A model generated the notes under the pieces. That model did not search any database. It was not told where the DNA came from and was given only the letters and a program-made list of their open reading frames with translations. The translations under genes were made by a program, and so were the position numbers. Of a stretch of 64,000 bases of DNA, positions 10,791-22,010 are shown piece by piece (position 1 is the first letter of the stretch; each line of letters starts with the position of its first letter). Origin of the DNA: Nemertoderma westbladi (taxonomy: Eukaryota > Xenacoelomorpha > Nemertodermatida > Nemertodermatidae). The DNA is taken from assembly GCA_032718475.1 (NCBI GenBank), contig JAUCBJ010001640.1, positions 1-64,000 of the forward strand, given 5' to 3'.

Positions 10791-11924
10791 AGAAACAACA
10801 AATATAACATCATAGTGAGTGATGTACTGTATGCTATGCACATGTGTTTGGTTTGATATTTTTTGTTGCAACCCCCCCCCCCCCTCACAATGATATATGT
10901 AAACAAATTAATACAGGGACTCTTAATGTTTTTAATATAAACAACATATCAACAATAATATTATTACTCTACGTTACATTACATATACACATCAGATATA
11001 AACGCGTAAGTACTAAAACACAGTTATGTCGGAAAAATTTAACCAAAATGTTCAAAAATGGTATTCCTCATTTCTGTTTATACAATAAAACTATTTAATT
11101 CAAATTTGTAATCTTATCAAGCGCTACAGTAGATTACGACTTGAGCACGAAATAAAATAAAAAATGTATCACCCGTCATATAAAGGTACTAATAACATGA
11201 TCATATATTATAATATAACTATGGATTGCAGCAATTGTATTTTGAACATTAGGATTAACTTTTCCCAACGAAAATAGTGATTGAATGATCAAATTAATAT
11301 TAGTTTTTAAAAATAATTTAGTCATGTTCAACATCATTAATACATGGAATTCCAAATAATGAAGTACTGGTAGTACTGGTACTGATAGTACTGGTATCGT
11401 ACAGTAATACTGTACGATATAGATATAAAGTTAATATTGAGTTTAGATGCAGGATAACTAGCGGTTCATTGGGGAGGTCCAGTTGAATTTTATATACTGT
11501 AACTGTACAGGGCATTTTTTTTACAATTTCGTTACTACCCGGTGTCTGTGAGAAAAGACGGTTTCCATGGGAAAATGTCTGGAAAAAATCAGAATAAAAA
11601 ATCAGTTTTTTTTAAGTAGGCCTACTTTTTTATCTTCATTTGGTTATTTTTTATGGGAGATGCCGCCCCCAAACCCCCGTTTAGTACAATGAAACGGCTT
11701 TTACAATAATATAGTATAAAGCAGAAATTACAATTAATATTATACACTGAGAATTTTACAAGAACCTACAGTCACTATAATTCCAAAAAGACTAGCACAG
11801 ATACAAATAAGAGAAAGCACAACACATTACATAGTTTACAGATTCAGTTTACGAGTCAGACGAGTGGAGTGATCGGCAATCCAGTTCCATCCTCCGTACC
11901 CAGACCACTGTGCCACTGTAGCCT
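10791..11924. other. AT-rich noncoding stretch
   Basis: Contains a C run at about 10870-10885, a GTACTGGTA/GTACTGATA short repeat at 11360-11395 and a small palindrome ATCGTACAGTAATACTGTACGAT region near 11396-11418. No gene recognised. Confidence 0.5.
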
Positions 11925-12330
11925 CTACCCCCTGATGCAATGAGAAGCCCCTCGGATTATGGCGAACTGCACACGGTGGCGAACCCACTCCATGACGGTG
12001 CTATAAGGTCTGTCCCAGTTGTGGTGCAACCTATCAGCGAAGATCCTCAGGAGCTTGTCGGACTGCGGTGCCAGAACTCCATCGCAAGATACTACGAAGG
12101 GTGCAATGTCCGCACACGACTCGGCGTCAAGGTTTACGAACCTGATATCTAACAACGCCTGAGTCTGCGGGTTGAATGCCCCTGTAACTCCTACATCACA
12201 CCAAAGTCCTGCCTCTCCACTTAATCCAGGCGGGTCTCTGACTATGGGTTCCGACTGTCACGTTTCATGGTCCAAATGCTAGAGAGGCAGAGAGGCCAGA
12301 TCCCCAACAACATCATGGCGTTCATTATAT
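11925..12330 (-). pseudogene. Degraded retroelement polyprotein fragment
   Basis: The minus strand encodes, with a frame break, EAGLWCDVGVTGAFNPQTQA followed by LLDIRFVNLDAESC, then VVSCDGVLAPQ, DKLLRIFADRL, WDRPYSTVMEWVRHRVQFAI and IRGASHCIRG. I recognise this block style (treatise: LDIR..., a DG motif, a WV.R motif and a terminal IRG) from the C-terminal part of reverse-transcriptase-bearing mobile elements in invertebrate and protist genomes, but I cannot name the family. No RT motifs remain. It is an isolated fragment without visible ends. Confidence 0.55.
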
Positions 12331-13419
12331 GTGTTTGGAGCATGAGGCCTTTTTTAAACTCCAATTCTTCCATATTCAATGTTATTAATCACATTTCACT
12401 AACATTTAATTAATTTGAAGTTTAATTGTAGGGCCTATCAATTAAAGAGTACAAAATACAATAAACAATTGAATTGAAGTAAACAAACAGCAATAAAACT
12501 ACCAGTATAAATTAAAGTAACAAAACGCTATACACTATTTATTTAAGTAAGAAAAACTCATTAAACAATTAAACGTAAATAAAAAAACTCAATAAACGCA
12601 ACTCTGCAGTACAGCAGTAGGCCTACTGACCACAAAATGACTGTTATTTGTTTATTTGTTTAATTTGATTTATTGGCGATTAATCATGTGACTGATTTTT
12701 ATTGCAATGCGTGTCAAGCACCACTAAAGTTCTTATGAAATGTTTGTCAAGTTATAAAGTCACCGAAATTATATTCTAGGTATACAAAATTTGTTAAGAA
12801 TTTGGTAAGTGCATTGCACGATAAGTGCCCACCAAATTATTTCTTAATAATATCTATACTGTACTTGGCAAGTATTTTTTAATTCCTTAACAAATAATGC
12901 AAAATGTGGTAATTGTAAAATTTTAGTAAATTTATCATGCCAGTAACTTACCATTAGGTAGTACTTTACTAATATGATAAGATTCTCAACCCGGGAAATT
13001 AATATTGGCGAATTAGTGCCTAGAAGTAAAAATCTTACTGTAAACTGTGTTCCTAAATTTAGTTTATTGTTTTGGTTAGAAACGCCTGCCATCATAACCT
13101 GTTACTTTCCTTCAAAAGGAACCTTAAATGGTGAATATCGAAATTAAATATTCACGAAATTAAGTCTGTAAGTTGATATGTTAAAAAAGGCTGAAACGAC
13201 ACCCCCAATTGGTAATACAGTACAGCAGTACAGCAGTATGCACGCACACAGTACCGGTAGGCCTACAGTACTACTGTATTATTTAACTAAGAAAAGAGGC
13301 CTACATGCTGATATGTATTACCGTACATTTACTGGCAGACTGGTGTACCAATCAGACAATTACCCCTTACCGGTAAATAAAATGAAAATAAAAATATGTA
13401 TCACCAGCCAGTATAGGTA
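12331..13419. other. AT-rich noncoding stretch
   Basis: No coding region recognised. A minus-oriented fragment of the MITE interior/68-bp satellite lies at about 13060-13110 (TTTAGTTTATTGTTTTGGTT, followed by TAACCTGTTACTTTCC). Confidence 0.5.
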
Positions 13420-14625
13420 CCGTAATTCGGGGTGACTTGATTGATACATTGAGGTGACTTGATACAGCAAGTTATACTTTTTTTATTTAACGGATTGTGG
13501 GTGATTGCGTGATGTTATGATAAAAATTGAAATATTAGAAGATGTCTGAATAAATTGTCTATCAAATAGTAAAATAAATTTTGTCATTGCTTCGCATTTG
13601 TGATCACTCACTAGAGCCAAAAATGCATTTTTCAAAAATTCACTTTTTTTTAATGTCAAAATATAGGTCGAATTTTTGACACTTTGGGTTAATGTTGTTC
13701 AAAAATTATTTTTACAGATGCTAATAGATGAGTTTGAATATTATGATCCTAAAAAAATTTTACAAATTTTCATATGAAGTGGGGGTGGAGTGCCCGTTTT
13801 TTGAAAGTGTATCTTAAAATGGGGTGACTAGATACATATATACGGTATATTGTAGGCGAAAATGTTCTGATACCTGTGACTTAACGTTGATTTGGCAAAA
13901 TTTGTGCTTAAATTCTTTGATTTAGTTTGCAGTTTCTTCTAAAATGTTTTGTCTTATTTACTGGTGTAAGGATGCCACAATGCAATGAAAGTCTTTTTCG
14001 TTTTTAAACTTCAATTTAACTTGTTAAATATTGTTATATGTTAAATTTTCTAAAATATTTTATCTTTACTTAAACAGTTAAACCTTAAATTTGCAAAATT
14101 TGTGCTTAAATTCATTGTTTTAGTTTCCAGTTTTTTCTAAAATGTATTGTCTTACTTACTGGTGTCAGGATGTCACTATGCAATGAAGGTCTTTTTCGTT
14201 TTTAAAGTGCAATTTAACTTGTTAAATATGAAATATTTTGCCATAAAAAATGGAGTTATTTTTAATTTTAGCCATAATTTTATATCCCCGTTAGGTGGGG
14301 ACTTCGTTCTTTTTTTAAAATTTCCAAGATGTATCAAGTCACCCCCACAGCCTACAACATGATCCAAACTCATTCACAGAGTGGTATTATTGCGGAAAAT
14401 TTGCTTGTGTATCAAGTCACCCCGTCATGTGGGGTGACTTGATACAGCTGGTTTTTAAGAAAAAAACACCACTACACTAAGCACCTGAAATAGTGCTTTA
14501 GTCTAGTGGTGTAGTTCTCATCCCGACTATAAAATTTTCTTTTTATTCCATTTGTGTAGGATAAAAACTTCAAAAGATATTCACAGTTAAAGGCAAAAAC
14601 TGTATCAAGTCACCCCGAATTACGG
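13420..14625. mobile_element. 1.2-kb TIR element with TA target duplication, no transposase
   Basis: The left end is CCGTAATTCGGGGTGACTTG and the right end CAAGTCACCCCGAATTACGG. Both are flanked by TA (13418-13419 and 14626-14627), as expected for Tc1/mariner-type insertion. Further copies of the terminal motif lie inside: TATCAAGTCACCCC at about 14331, and a perfect palindrome at 14408-14446 made of TGTATCAAGTCACCCC, a 7-bp spacer and its reverse complement. This suggests two nested or fused copies. A roughly 197-bp internal duplication (AAAATTTGTGCTTAAATTC at about 13898 and 14095) adds to the length. No transposase ORF is present, so it is non-autonomous. Confidence 0.8.
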
Positions 14626-14896
14626 TACGGTAAATTTATAATTGTATAGGCAATACAGTAGGCCTAACTATTCTAGAAATCGTATGATAAATTAAACTTT
14701 ACTACCGTTTACAACCTACCGCGCTACCGGTAGCCTACACTATAAACACTTCGACGGTACCACCATACCTAATATATATCTGCATTTCGAAAGGGGATCG
14801 ACCATGGCGTGGGATCGGCACACAGCTAAAAAGTTTCCCTTTACCGAGTGATGTAGGCCTACTGACTACATACGTACCGTATTGCCTACCAAAGTT

Positions 14897-15120
14897 TTTA
14901 CCGTGTACATACGTATCGGCTACCAAAGTCGTGAATCTCTGCGTGCCTGACTGCCAGAATGTGATGCAATCAGATGCAACCGAGTCTGTCTTCAGAAAAT
15001 GTTTCACTTTACTGTGTACATACGTATCGGCTACCAAAGTCGTGAATCTTTACGTGCATGACTGCCTGAATGTGTTGCAATCGAGTCTGTCTTCAGAAAA
15101 TGTTTCACTTTACCGCCTGT
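14897..15120. repeat. 110-bp tandem duplication, two copies
   Basis: GTGTACATACGTATCGGCTA occurs at about 14903 and again about 110 bp later, followed in both copies by CCAAAGTCGTGAATCT and TTCAGAAAATGTTTCAC. A third, shorter trace (AGTCTGTCTTAAGAAAATG) lies near 15190. No coding evidence. Confidence 0.8.
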
Positions 15121-15239
15121 CATACTTCTACATAGGCTGCATACTACATACATACATACTACATAGTGCCTATTATGATGGCAATATCTGAGTCTGTCTT
15201 AAGAAAATGTTTTACTTTCACAATTCCCCTATCGCTACT

Positions 15240-15440
15240 AATTGAATGCCACCCCAAATTAGATGATTTCACACCAAAAAAAATTATTTAGCACCAAATA
15301 CAGTATATTTTATTGTAGCACCAATTTACATCCCCAAATTTTGAATATCTCTCTCACCAAAAACAATTATTCATCCCCCAAAAACAATAATTCATCCCCA
15401 AAAAACAATTATTCCCCCCCCCCCCCCCCCCCCAACAAAA
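15240..15440. repeat. Diverged A/C-rich short tandem repeats ending in a C run
   Basis: Irregular units of about 20-30 bp with the theme CCCCAAAAACAATTATTCAT and CACCAAA end in a long C run (about 15413-15433). A complementary G/T-rich version (TTGGTGTTGAATAATT) occupies 17520-17690, so the LINE at 16252-17472 sits within related low-complexity DNA. No gene. Confidence 0.65.
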
Positions 15441-15800
15441 AAATGTTTTATAATGTTTTATGTTAATATTTAAAATGTTTGAAACTGATTTTTTTTATAT
15501 ATTGCTTATGTATATGTGTTGTTGTTTGGTTAACAAGCCTAAATTATTATCCTACATAATAAATAGCTGGATCTCAATCAGGGACACTTTGCTGAATATA
15601 GATTAAAAAACTGTACCGACACACGATGTTGCTTAAACTGTTATAATATCATCAATATTTTAGGTAATTAATATAATCAGCAACAGCTTAGGCCTAATTC
15701 TGAAATATCAATGTTTTCACGAATTTTTTTATAATTTCAAGAAAATGCTAGCTAATAAAAAAAACACTAGCTACACCTTAATAAATAATATATAATAATG

Positions 15801-16039
15801 TTCTCGAACACTTACCAATAACAAAAATAAAAAAAAACCTTATTTTTTAAATTTCAAAAAATTCTAGCTAGTAAAAAAACACTTGCTACCAGAAAAAATA
15901 TATCTAATAATGTTCTAGAACATTTACCAATATCAAAAAAGTTGCTATCAGGAATTCGGCCCCGGACAATTCGGTCCTGAACAATTCGGTCCCAGACAAT
16001 TCGACCCATTTATTTGGAGTTTTGGGACCGAATTGTCCT
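15801..16039. mobile_element. Dispersed palindromic repeat, copy 1 (GGACAATTCGGTCC motif)
   Basis: From TTCTCGAACAC at 15801 the sequence runs through TTCTAGCTAGTAAAAAAACA and ATGTTCTAGAACATTTACCA to a cluster of GGACAATTCGGTCC units, then the reverse complement GGGACCGAATTGTCC near 16025. The same order of blocks occurs in reverse at 27937-28276. The clustered inverted units can form a hairpin. There is no ORF. This is probably a foldback or MITE-like family; termini are not certain. Confidence 0.7.
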
Positions 16040-16202
16040 ACAGTACATACGTAAAGTCTTGGGTCTTTGTTTTGTAGTCACCCGACGATCCTTGTAACAA
16101 TGGTCTGTAACTGAGAGTCTGTAACTAAGAGTCTGTTTATTTTGGTAGAATATTTGATTATTTTGTGGGAATAAGTATTTATTTTGCGGGAATAAGTATT
16201 TA

Positions 16203-16251
16203 TTTTGGGAAAATTTGTATTTACTGTATTTTGGGGGTTTTGTCATTTATT
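16203..16251. repeat. Direct repeat flanking the CR1/L2-type LINE (right-hand copy in element orientation)
   Basis: TTTTGGGAAAATTTGTATTT, an extra CTGTA, then TTGGGGGTTTTGTCATTTAT: matches 17473-17520 except for the 5-bp insertion. Interpreted as a long target-site duplication of the LINE at 16252-17472. Confidence 0.65.
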
Positions 16252-17472
16252 TTAATATAATAATAATAATAATAATAATTAAAATATTTATATAGCGCCT
16301 TTCCTAAATTAAGAGCAAGGCGCATGGCACTGTTAAAATGTAGGATTGCTAAAAAATTAGATAAAAACAGTTTAATTAAAAACGGACATTGATAACATCG
16401 TGTGAACATGATTATGCAGATTTACTCGTACTCCAGGTGGAAGTAGTGTGTTTTTAGCCTCGACTTAAAAACCGCGATGGTTGGTGATTGTCGAACGTTG
16501 ATTGGCAGTTTGTTCCAAATAGTCGGGGCAGCAACTGAGAAAGCGCGCTTGCCGTAGTGCACCATGTTGAATCTAGGGATCACCAGCAGTTCGTAGTGGG
16601 ATGACCTCAGTGACCGGGAGGGCGTGTAGGGTGACAGTAGATCTCGCAGATATACTGGTGCTGTTCCATTCAGACACTTGTAGGTAATCATAGCAATTTT
16701 ATAGTCTATCCGACGTTGCACTGGAAGCCAATGTAGTCGCATTAGTACAGGGGTCATTCGTTGCCTGTCACTTTTCTTGAGACCAACTAAAAGACGCGCC
16801 GCACAGTTCTGCACATATTGTAGCTTTTTAATGGAATCAGTCGGAAGACCGTAATAAAGGGAGTTGCAGTTGTCCAATTTACTTGTGACAAGCGCATGAA
16901 TCAAAATCTCAAGATTATCTTTGGATAAATAGCGCTTAATTTTTCCAAGATTCCTGAGGTGATAGAATGCTTCTCTGGCAGTAATTCCAATGTGCTTGCG
17001 GAGTGTCAGATGAGAATCGATTTCAACACCGATATTACGCGCAGTTGCGCTACAACCAATAGTCTCGGAACCGATTATCACGTGCGGGGATTCAACTTGT
17101 TTACCGAATTGCGACTGCAGCATGACCACTTTAGTCTTATCTGAGTTCATCTTTAAAAGATGTGAGTCCATCCATGCTCGAACTTCGGAAAGGCACTTTT
17201 CAGTGATATCTACTGCATCATTCAGGTTTGATTTCTTAAATGTTATGTATATTTGAGTATCATCTGCGTAGAGATGTAGGGACAGTCCGTATTTCCTTAT
17301 CACATTTGCGAGTGAACGTTTATAAATAGTAAATAGTATTGGGCCAAGTACTGATCCTTGTGGGAGGCCGTATCTTAATTGCTGAGGTTGAGAATATGAG
17401 TTGTTAATGCATACTTGTTGTGAGCGGCCCAACAAGTACTGTAGGATCGAAACCAATCTAGTGCTGTCCCTG
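16252..17472 (-). pseudogene. 5'-truncated CR1/L2-type LINE, RT fragment
   Basis: The minus-strand ORF at 16422-17456 (344 codons) begins just before RT motif B (GLPQGSVLGPILF), contains motif C (YADD), the thumb region and the typical CR1/L2-group C-terminus (LHWLPVQRRIDYKIAMITYK, then RAFSVAAPTIWNKLP and FKSRLKTHYF). The 3' UTR has GCGCCTTGC...AAGGCGC capable of a small stem, then TATATAAAT and an (ATT)n tail at 16256-16280. Endonuclease and RT motif A are missing, so it was truncated at integration. The 344-codon part carries no stop, which suggests a fairly recent insertion. It is flanked by a direct repeat of about 46-51 bp. Confidence 0.9.
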
Positions 17473-17690
17473 CATTTTGGGAAAATTTGTATTTATTTTG
17501 GGGGTTTTGTCATTTATTTTAGTGTGAGTAATTGGTTTTCTGGATCATTTATTTACTGTGGTGTTGAATAATTGGTTTTGGGTGTGACTTTATTTTATTT
17601 GGTGTTGAATAATTTTTTGGGGTCACATTATTTAAATTGGTGTAATATTTTTATTTTTGGAGAAATTCTCATCGATTTTGGTATGACTTT
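17473..17690. repeat. Left-hand direct repeat copy plus G/T-rich short repeats
   Basis: 17473-17520 repeats 16203-16251. It is followed by irregular TTGGTGTTGAATAATT-like units that mirror the A/C-rich region at 15240-15440 in the opposite orientation. No coding region. Confidence 0.6.
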
Positions 17691-17905
17691 AATTGGTAGC
17701 CTTTCCCTATTGTAACCAAGGATTACTGAGGAACGGACTGGGCATACTGGTAATGTAAATCCAGACTCAGTTGAACTGATATACTGTACATACACAGGGT
17801 ATAACTTTTCGCCGTATCCGTATCCTTATGCATTTGCCGTATCCGTGCCTATGTAAATACGCGTGTTATGCGCATGTAATGGATTCTTACAGTATGGAGA
17901 ATAAC

Positions 17906-17950
17906 TTAAAAATGCAGCTGCAATGCAGCACGTCGATCCTAGTACTAGTA
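17906..17950 (+). mobile_element. 45-bp solo 3' end of RTE-like family A
   Basis: TTAAAAATGCAGCTGCAATG and the following CAGCAcGtCGATCcTAGTACTAG match the 3' end of the family A copy at 48048-48090. Only the last ~45 bp and the TAG tail are present: an extreme 5' truncation or a remnant. Confidence 0.7.
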
Positions 17951-18019
17951 GATCGGTAGGTTTCGCCCCGCAGCTGATGGCATGCTCTGGAGGCCAAGTC
18001 AGGAAATGTAGAGAGAAAT

Positions 18020-18896
18020 TCACAAAGGGAGACAGAACGAGTATTGAATGAAGAGTAGAGGTCTGTAGGTAACTAGCCACTGGGAAGCATGCACCACAAA
18101 CTTACGCCAATCACGTTTCTGCTTGTTGATAGCGGGCTTGCGTGTTTGAATGTAATACATTTCAAGCTTTTGCAAGACTGGCCGCAATGGGTGTCTAGCA
18201 ATTACTTTGAAATGTTTAAACAATTCACGCCAGTCAGTCAGCCAATGTGTATTGGGCTTCGCCGCGGTGAGTCATGATGTGGTTGTGCACAGTCTTACCC
18301 TGTTCGCTCCCATCCTTGGCAGTCCCATCCTGGTGCTGTCTAACGCGTTCAAACAAGTGTTGGATGGTGTGTCCAACATATTCCCCCTTACAAGAGGGAC
18401 AAGAGAAAGAGTAAACGACATTAGACGCAAGGATATCCGGGACGGGATGTTTTAGAGATGGGAGTGACTGGCGCAGTTTAGTTGTAGTGAAAACGAACCG
18501 AACTGGCCGTGTGCAAGACCTGGGTATAAGTCCACGCAACTTTCGAACAAACAGATCGGTTGCCCGACCTCGGTACTCAAACTTACAGATAATGGGCTTT
18601 GAGTCATCAGCAGCTGCCTGGTCCACCGGGTCACTGACCTCGGTGGGGACAACTGTTGGTGCCTCGCCCCCAGAACCACTACTTGCACGCCCCCTAGCGG
18701 CTTGAACTACGGCTAGCTCATGCTCGACCACCGTATCAGTATTGGTTATTGCTAAGAATATTCTCAGCATAGTCAACCCGAATACGTCATATATTGGGGT
18801 AAATCTTTTCAACCTACGCGTAGCTACGCATAGTTTGTAACTTCCGTTCCTGTCATTTGCCGGTAGGTTTTTTTTTACAGACGGTACTTTGCCCAA
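18020..18896 (-). pseudogene. Penelope-like element relic with GIY-YIG endonuclease domain
   Basis: The minus-strand ORF at 18234-18896 contains NVVYSFSCPSCKGEYVGHT followed by LFERVRQH, the layout of the GIY-YIG nuclease domain at the C-terminus of Penelope-like retroelements, with the metal-site Cys pair. A frameshift near 18230 moves the downstream part to another frame (18020-18223), which carries FKHFKVIARH, LEMYYIQTRKPAINKQKRDW, also typical of the Penelope C-terminus. No RT domain remains. The N-terminal 100 residues of the upper ORF are low in similarity to anything I recognise. Confidence 0.78.
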
Positions 18897-18966
18897 AGTT
18901 TCGTTTTGCGTTTTTCGTTATTAGGTTGCCCTGCATAGGCGCGTATACTACTGTAGTTTTTAGTCA

Positions 18967-19178
18967 ACTGGACGCAAAACCCGCCTTGGCGAATTAATAT
19001 CCCGCCTCAATGTTAAATCCTCAATTTAGTCAAAGGAGCAGGTTACAGTGGCACGTTATTTTAACCAAAACAATAAACTAAACACAATAGAACAGGTTAG
19101 AGGTTTATTTTTGAGAGAAATCAGCTGTTATTTGCGTCGAATTTCCCCTGGAGAGGGATTAATTTTTATTGCGTCCAG
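18967..19178 (-). mobile_element. 212-bp MITE, second full copy
   Basis: Termini ACTGGACGCAAAACCCGCC and ATTTTTATTGCGTCCAG. The whole length aligns with 9878-10090 in reverse. A 20+ bp C run (19179-19203) immediately follows the right end. The internal block GGAGCAGGTTACAGTGGCAC plus AACCAAAACAATAAACT is the same sequence as the unit of the 68-bp satellite at 20131-21102. Confidence 0.88.
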
Positions 19179-19203
19179 CCCCCCCCCCCCCCCCCCCCCC
19201 CCC

Positions 19204-20130
19204 TGTTAAAGTTTACAGAAAACAGTCTTAATTAATACCATGCATGTATGATAACCATGCATGAGAAGGTTAACTGTGACTGTCCAGAAATAGAATACTG
19301 GAATAGGCCTATTATATTATTAATAACTCTTGGTAAAAATTTAAATACTAACTTATAATTAACCTTCCTATCTTCGTATTGTCGATAATGCTTAAGTCCG
19401 CTCGTGGAGGAGAGAGGAAATGCTTGCTGTTCGTGAGAGAATCCGTTGATGGTTGTAGTGTAACTTCATCTGATGCCACAGGATTTAGTAGATTTGGGAT
19501 TTGAGTATCCTGTGATTCACTGTCAGTGATCATGACTAATAATGCAGTACCGGTACTTGGAGAGTAGGCCTAAATTCTACGTTAACCAGTAAAGTTTTCT
19601 ATTAAAATATATCAGAATAGTGATGAAATACTTGTACTTTGAATTTTATATATGCCATGCCCTACTAATCAGCTATTTGACCTTGAAGAATAATAATTTG
19701 CTGTATGTTCGATATCTAAACTTAAGAGTTAATAACTGGTTATACTTACACAGTAAAATTCGCTGGCATTCATAATTGGCAGTGATTTTTTATGTCCTTT
19801 TATTTGACTTTTTTTTGTCATTTTTCTTTACGAATTATGCATAATGACTTTTGTTGTCCTTTTAATGACTTTTATTGTCCTTTTAATGACTTTTTATGTA
19901 TGTATTTCTTCAAACTGTCAGACTGCTGATTTCTGGACTGTCAGACAGTTGATTTCACTATGCCTGTTCCAAAACATTCCATGATTCCATGATTTATAGA
20001 CTATGAGATAGATTTCCATATGCGCCTGTGGTAAAAAGACTCTATATTTAATAGTTTGTGGTTGTTGTCGATAATCGAATACCACATGACGTAGCAAAAC
20101 ACTCATTTTATAGCCAAAAACAATTACCAA
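19204..20130. other. AT-rich stretch, no gene seen
   Basis: Contains a short irregular repeat TGACTTTTATTGTCCTTTTAA at 19790-19900. Small ORFs (61-70 codons) have no signature. Confidence 0.5.
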
Positions 20131-21102
20131 TTGATGGAAAGGAGCAGGTTAAGGCCGAGTTTTCTAACCAAAACAATAAACAGTCACTTTACCAAATCAG
20201 GGAAAGGAGCAGGTTACAGAGACGGGATTTTCTAACCAAAATAATAAACGATCACTTAACTAATTGAGGGAAAGGAGCAGGTTACAGAGGCGGGATTTTC
20301 TAACCAAAACAATAAACGATCACTTAACTTATTGAGTGAAAGGAGCAGGTTACAGAGGCGGGATTTTCTAACCAAAACAATAAACGATCATTTAACTAAT
20401 TGAGGGAAAGGGACAGGTTACAGAGGCTGAATTTTCTAACCAAAACAATAAACGATCACTTAACTAATTGAGGGAAAGGAGCAGGTTACAGAGGCGGGAT
20501 TTTCTAACCAAAACAATAAACTATAACATTACCCATTGAGAGAAAGGAGCAGGTTACAGAGGCGGGATTTTCTAACCAAAACAATAAACGATCATTTAAC
20601 TAATTGAGGGAAAGGGGCAGGTTAAAGAGGCGGGCCTTTCTAACCAAAACAATAAACGGTCACTTTACCAATTTAGGGAAAGGAGCAGGTTACAGAGGCG
20701 GGATTTTCTAACCAAAACAATAAACGACCATTTAACTAATTGAGGGAAAGGGGTAGGTTACAGAGGCGGGATTTTCTAACCAAAACAATAAACGATCATT
20801 TAACTAATTGAGGGAAAGGAGCAGGTTACGGAGACGGGATTTTCTAACCAAAACAATAAACGATAACATTACCAATTGAGAGAAAGGAGCAGGTTACAGA
20901 GGCGGGATTTTCTAACCCAAACAATAAACGATAACATTACCAATTGAGGGAGAGGAGCAGGTTACAGAGGCGGGATTTTCTAACCAAAACAATAAACGAT
21001 CACTTAACTAATTGAGGGAAAGGAGCAGGTTAAGGCCGGATTTTCTAACCAAAACAATAAACAGTCACTTTACCAAATCAGGGAAAGGAGCAGGTTATCC
21101 GT
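20131..21102. repeat. 68-bp satellite derived from (or donor of) the MITE interior, about 14 copies
   Basis: GAAAGGAGCAGGTTA recurs at 20137, 20202, 20270, 20338 and onward at about 68 bp. Each unit holds CAGAGGCGGGATTTTCTAAC, CAAAACAATAAACGATCA and TTAACTAATTGAGG. The same blocks in the same order lie inside the MITE copies (18967-19178, 46404-46620). Units differ by only a few bases, so the array expanded recently or is homogenised. It is not coding: 68 is not a multiple of three. Confidence 0.93.
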
Positions 21103-21589
21103 AACACTACTCAGACAGTAGTCATGATCCATTATTGATTATAAAACTAATACAGTAATAGGCCTAAATTATGTGAAAGGTATATCCACATTTTCCACAA
21201 TCCTGCAATCCAGTTTGGCCTATCATTTATTTAAAATTTATTAGCACAACTGGTAGGCCTACCATTACCGTATTTAAATAGTAGGCTACACAGTAGGCCT
21301 ATAGCAGTACCAGTACCGTTATTGCGTTGACGCGGTTTGTGAACTGTGCTTCCCCAGCTAATAATTAGTCTGGTGTTCTACGTAATTCCATAAAAGGATT
21401 TTGGAGATTATGAAAACAATATAATTTTGGAATGCCAAGGTCATAGGGAGCTCGAAAACCAATGTTGGTATACGAATGGGTTTGACGAATTTTTTTTTCT
21501 GTCTGTCTTTATCAATTTAAGTGTTCACAATAACCACTGCTCATGTGACATTCATATTTTGCATGGTGATGGTCCTAACTAGGTCCATA

Positions 21590-22010
21590 ACATACTAAAT
21601 AAAACAGGTTACATCGGCGATGCAGAAATTACTCCAATCATGGGAAATTATCAGGTTACTGTGGGGGTAGTTTCTAACCAAAACAATAAACGAAACTTAA
21701 TAAAACACGTCACATGCGCAATTCAGAAATTGCACCCATCCTGGGAATGGAATAAGTTACAGTGACAGGGTTTTCTAAACAAAACAATAAACAATACTCA
21801 CTAACACATGATACATAGGTGATACAGAGTGATTTCAAATCATCGGAATATGCGCATACAGTACTTTCTGGGGAAAGAAATAAGGGTAGGTTTCAATAAA
21901 GGGTGTTTTCTAACCAAAACAATACTCAATAAAACAGGTTATATCGTCGGTACAGAAATTTGACCAATCATGGGAAAGGAACATGTTACTGTGGCGGAAT
22001 TTTAATACTA
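21590..22010. repeat. Diverged longer-period relatives of the 68-bp satellite
   Basis: Four decayed units of about 90-120 bp share AAAACAGGTTACAT, CCAATCATGGGAAA and TTTTCTAACCAAAACAATA with the array at 20131-21102, but with extra spacer (AGAAATT, CATGCGCA). They may represent an older or higher-order form of the same satellite. Confidence 0.7.

Noticed and set aside
20131-21102. Regularly spaced repeats resembling a CRISPR array
   Set aside because: The whole 68-bp unit is conserved, with no unique spacers, and the genome is clearly animal. It is a satellite related to a MITE.
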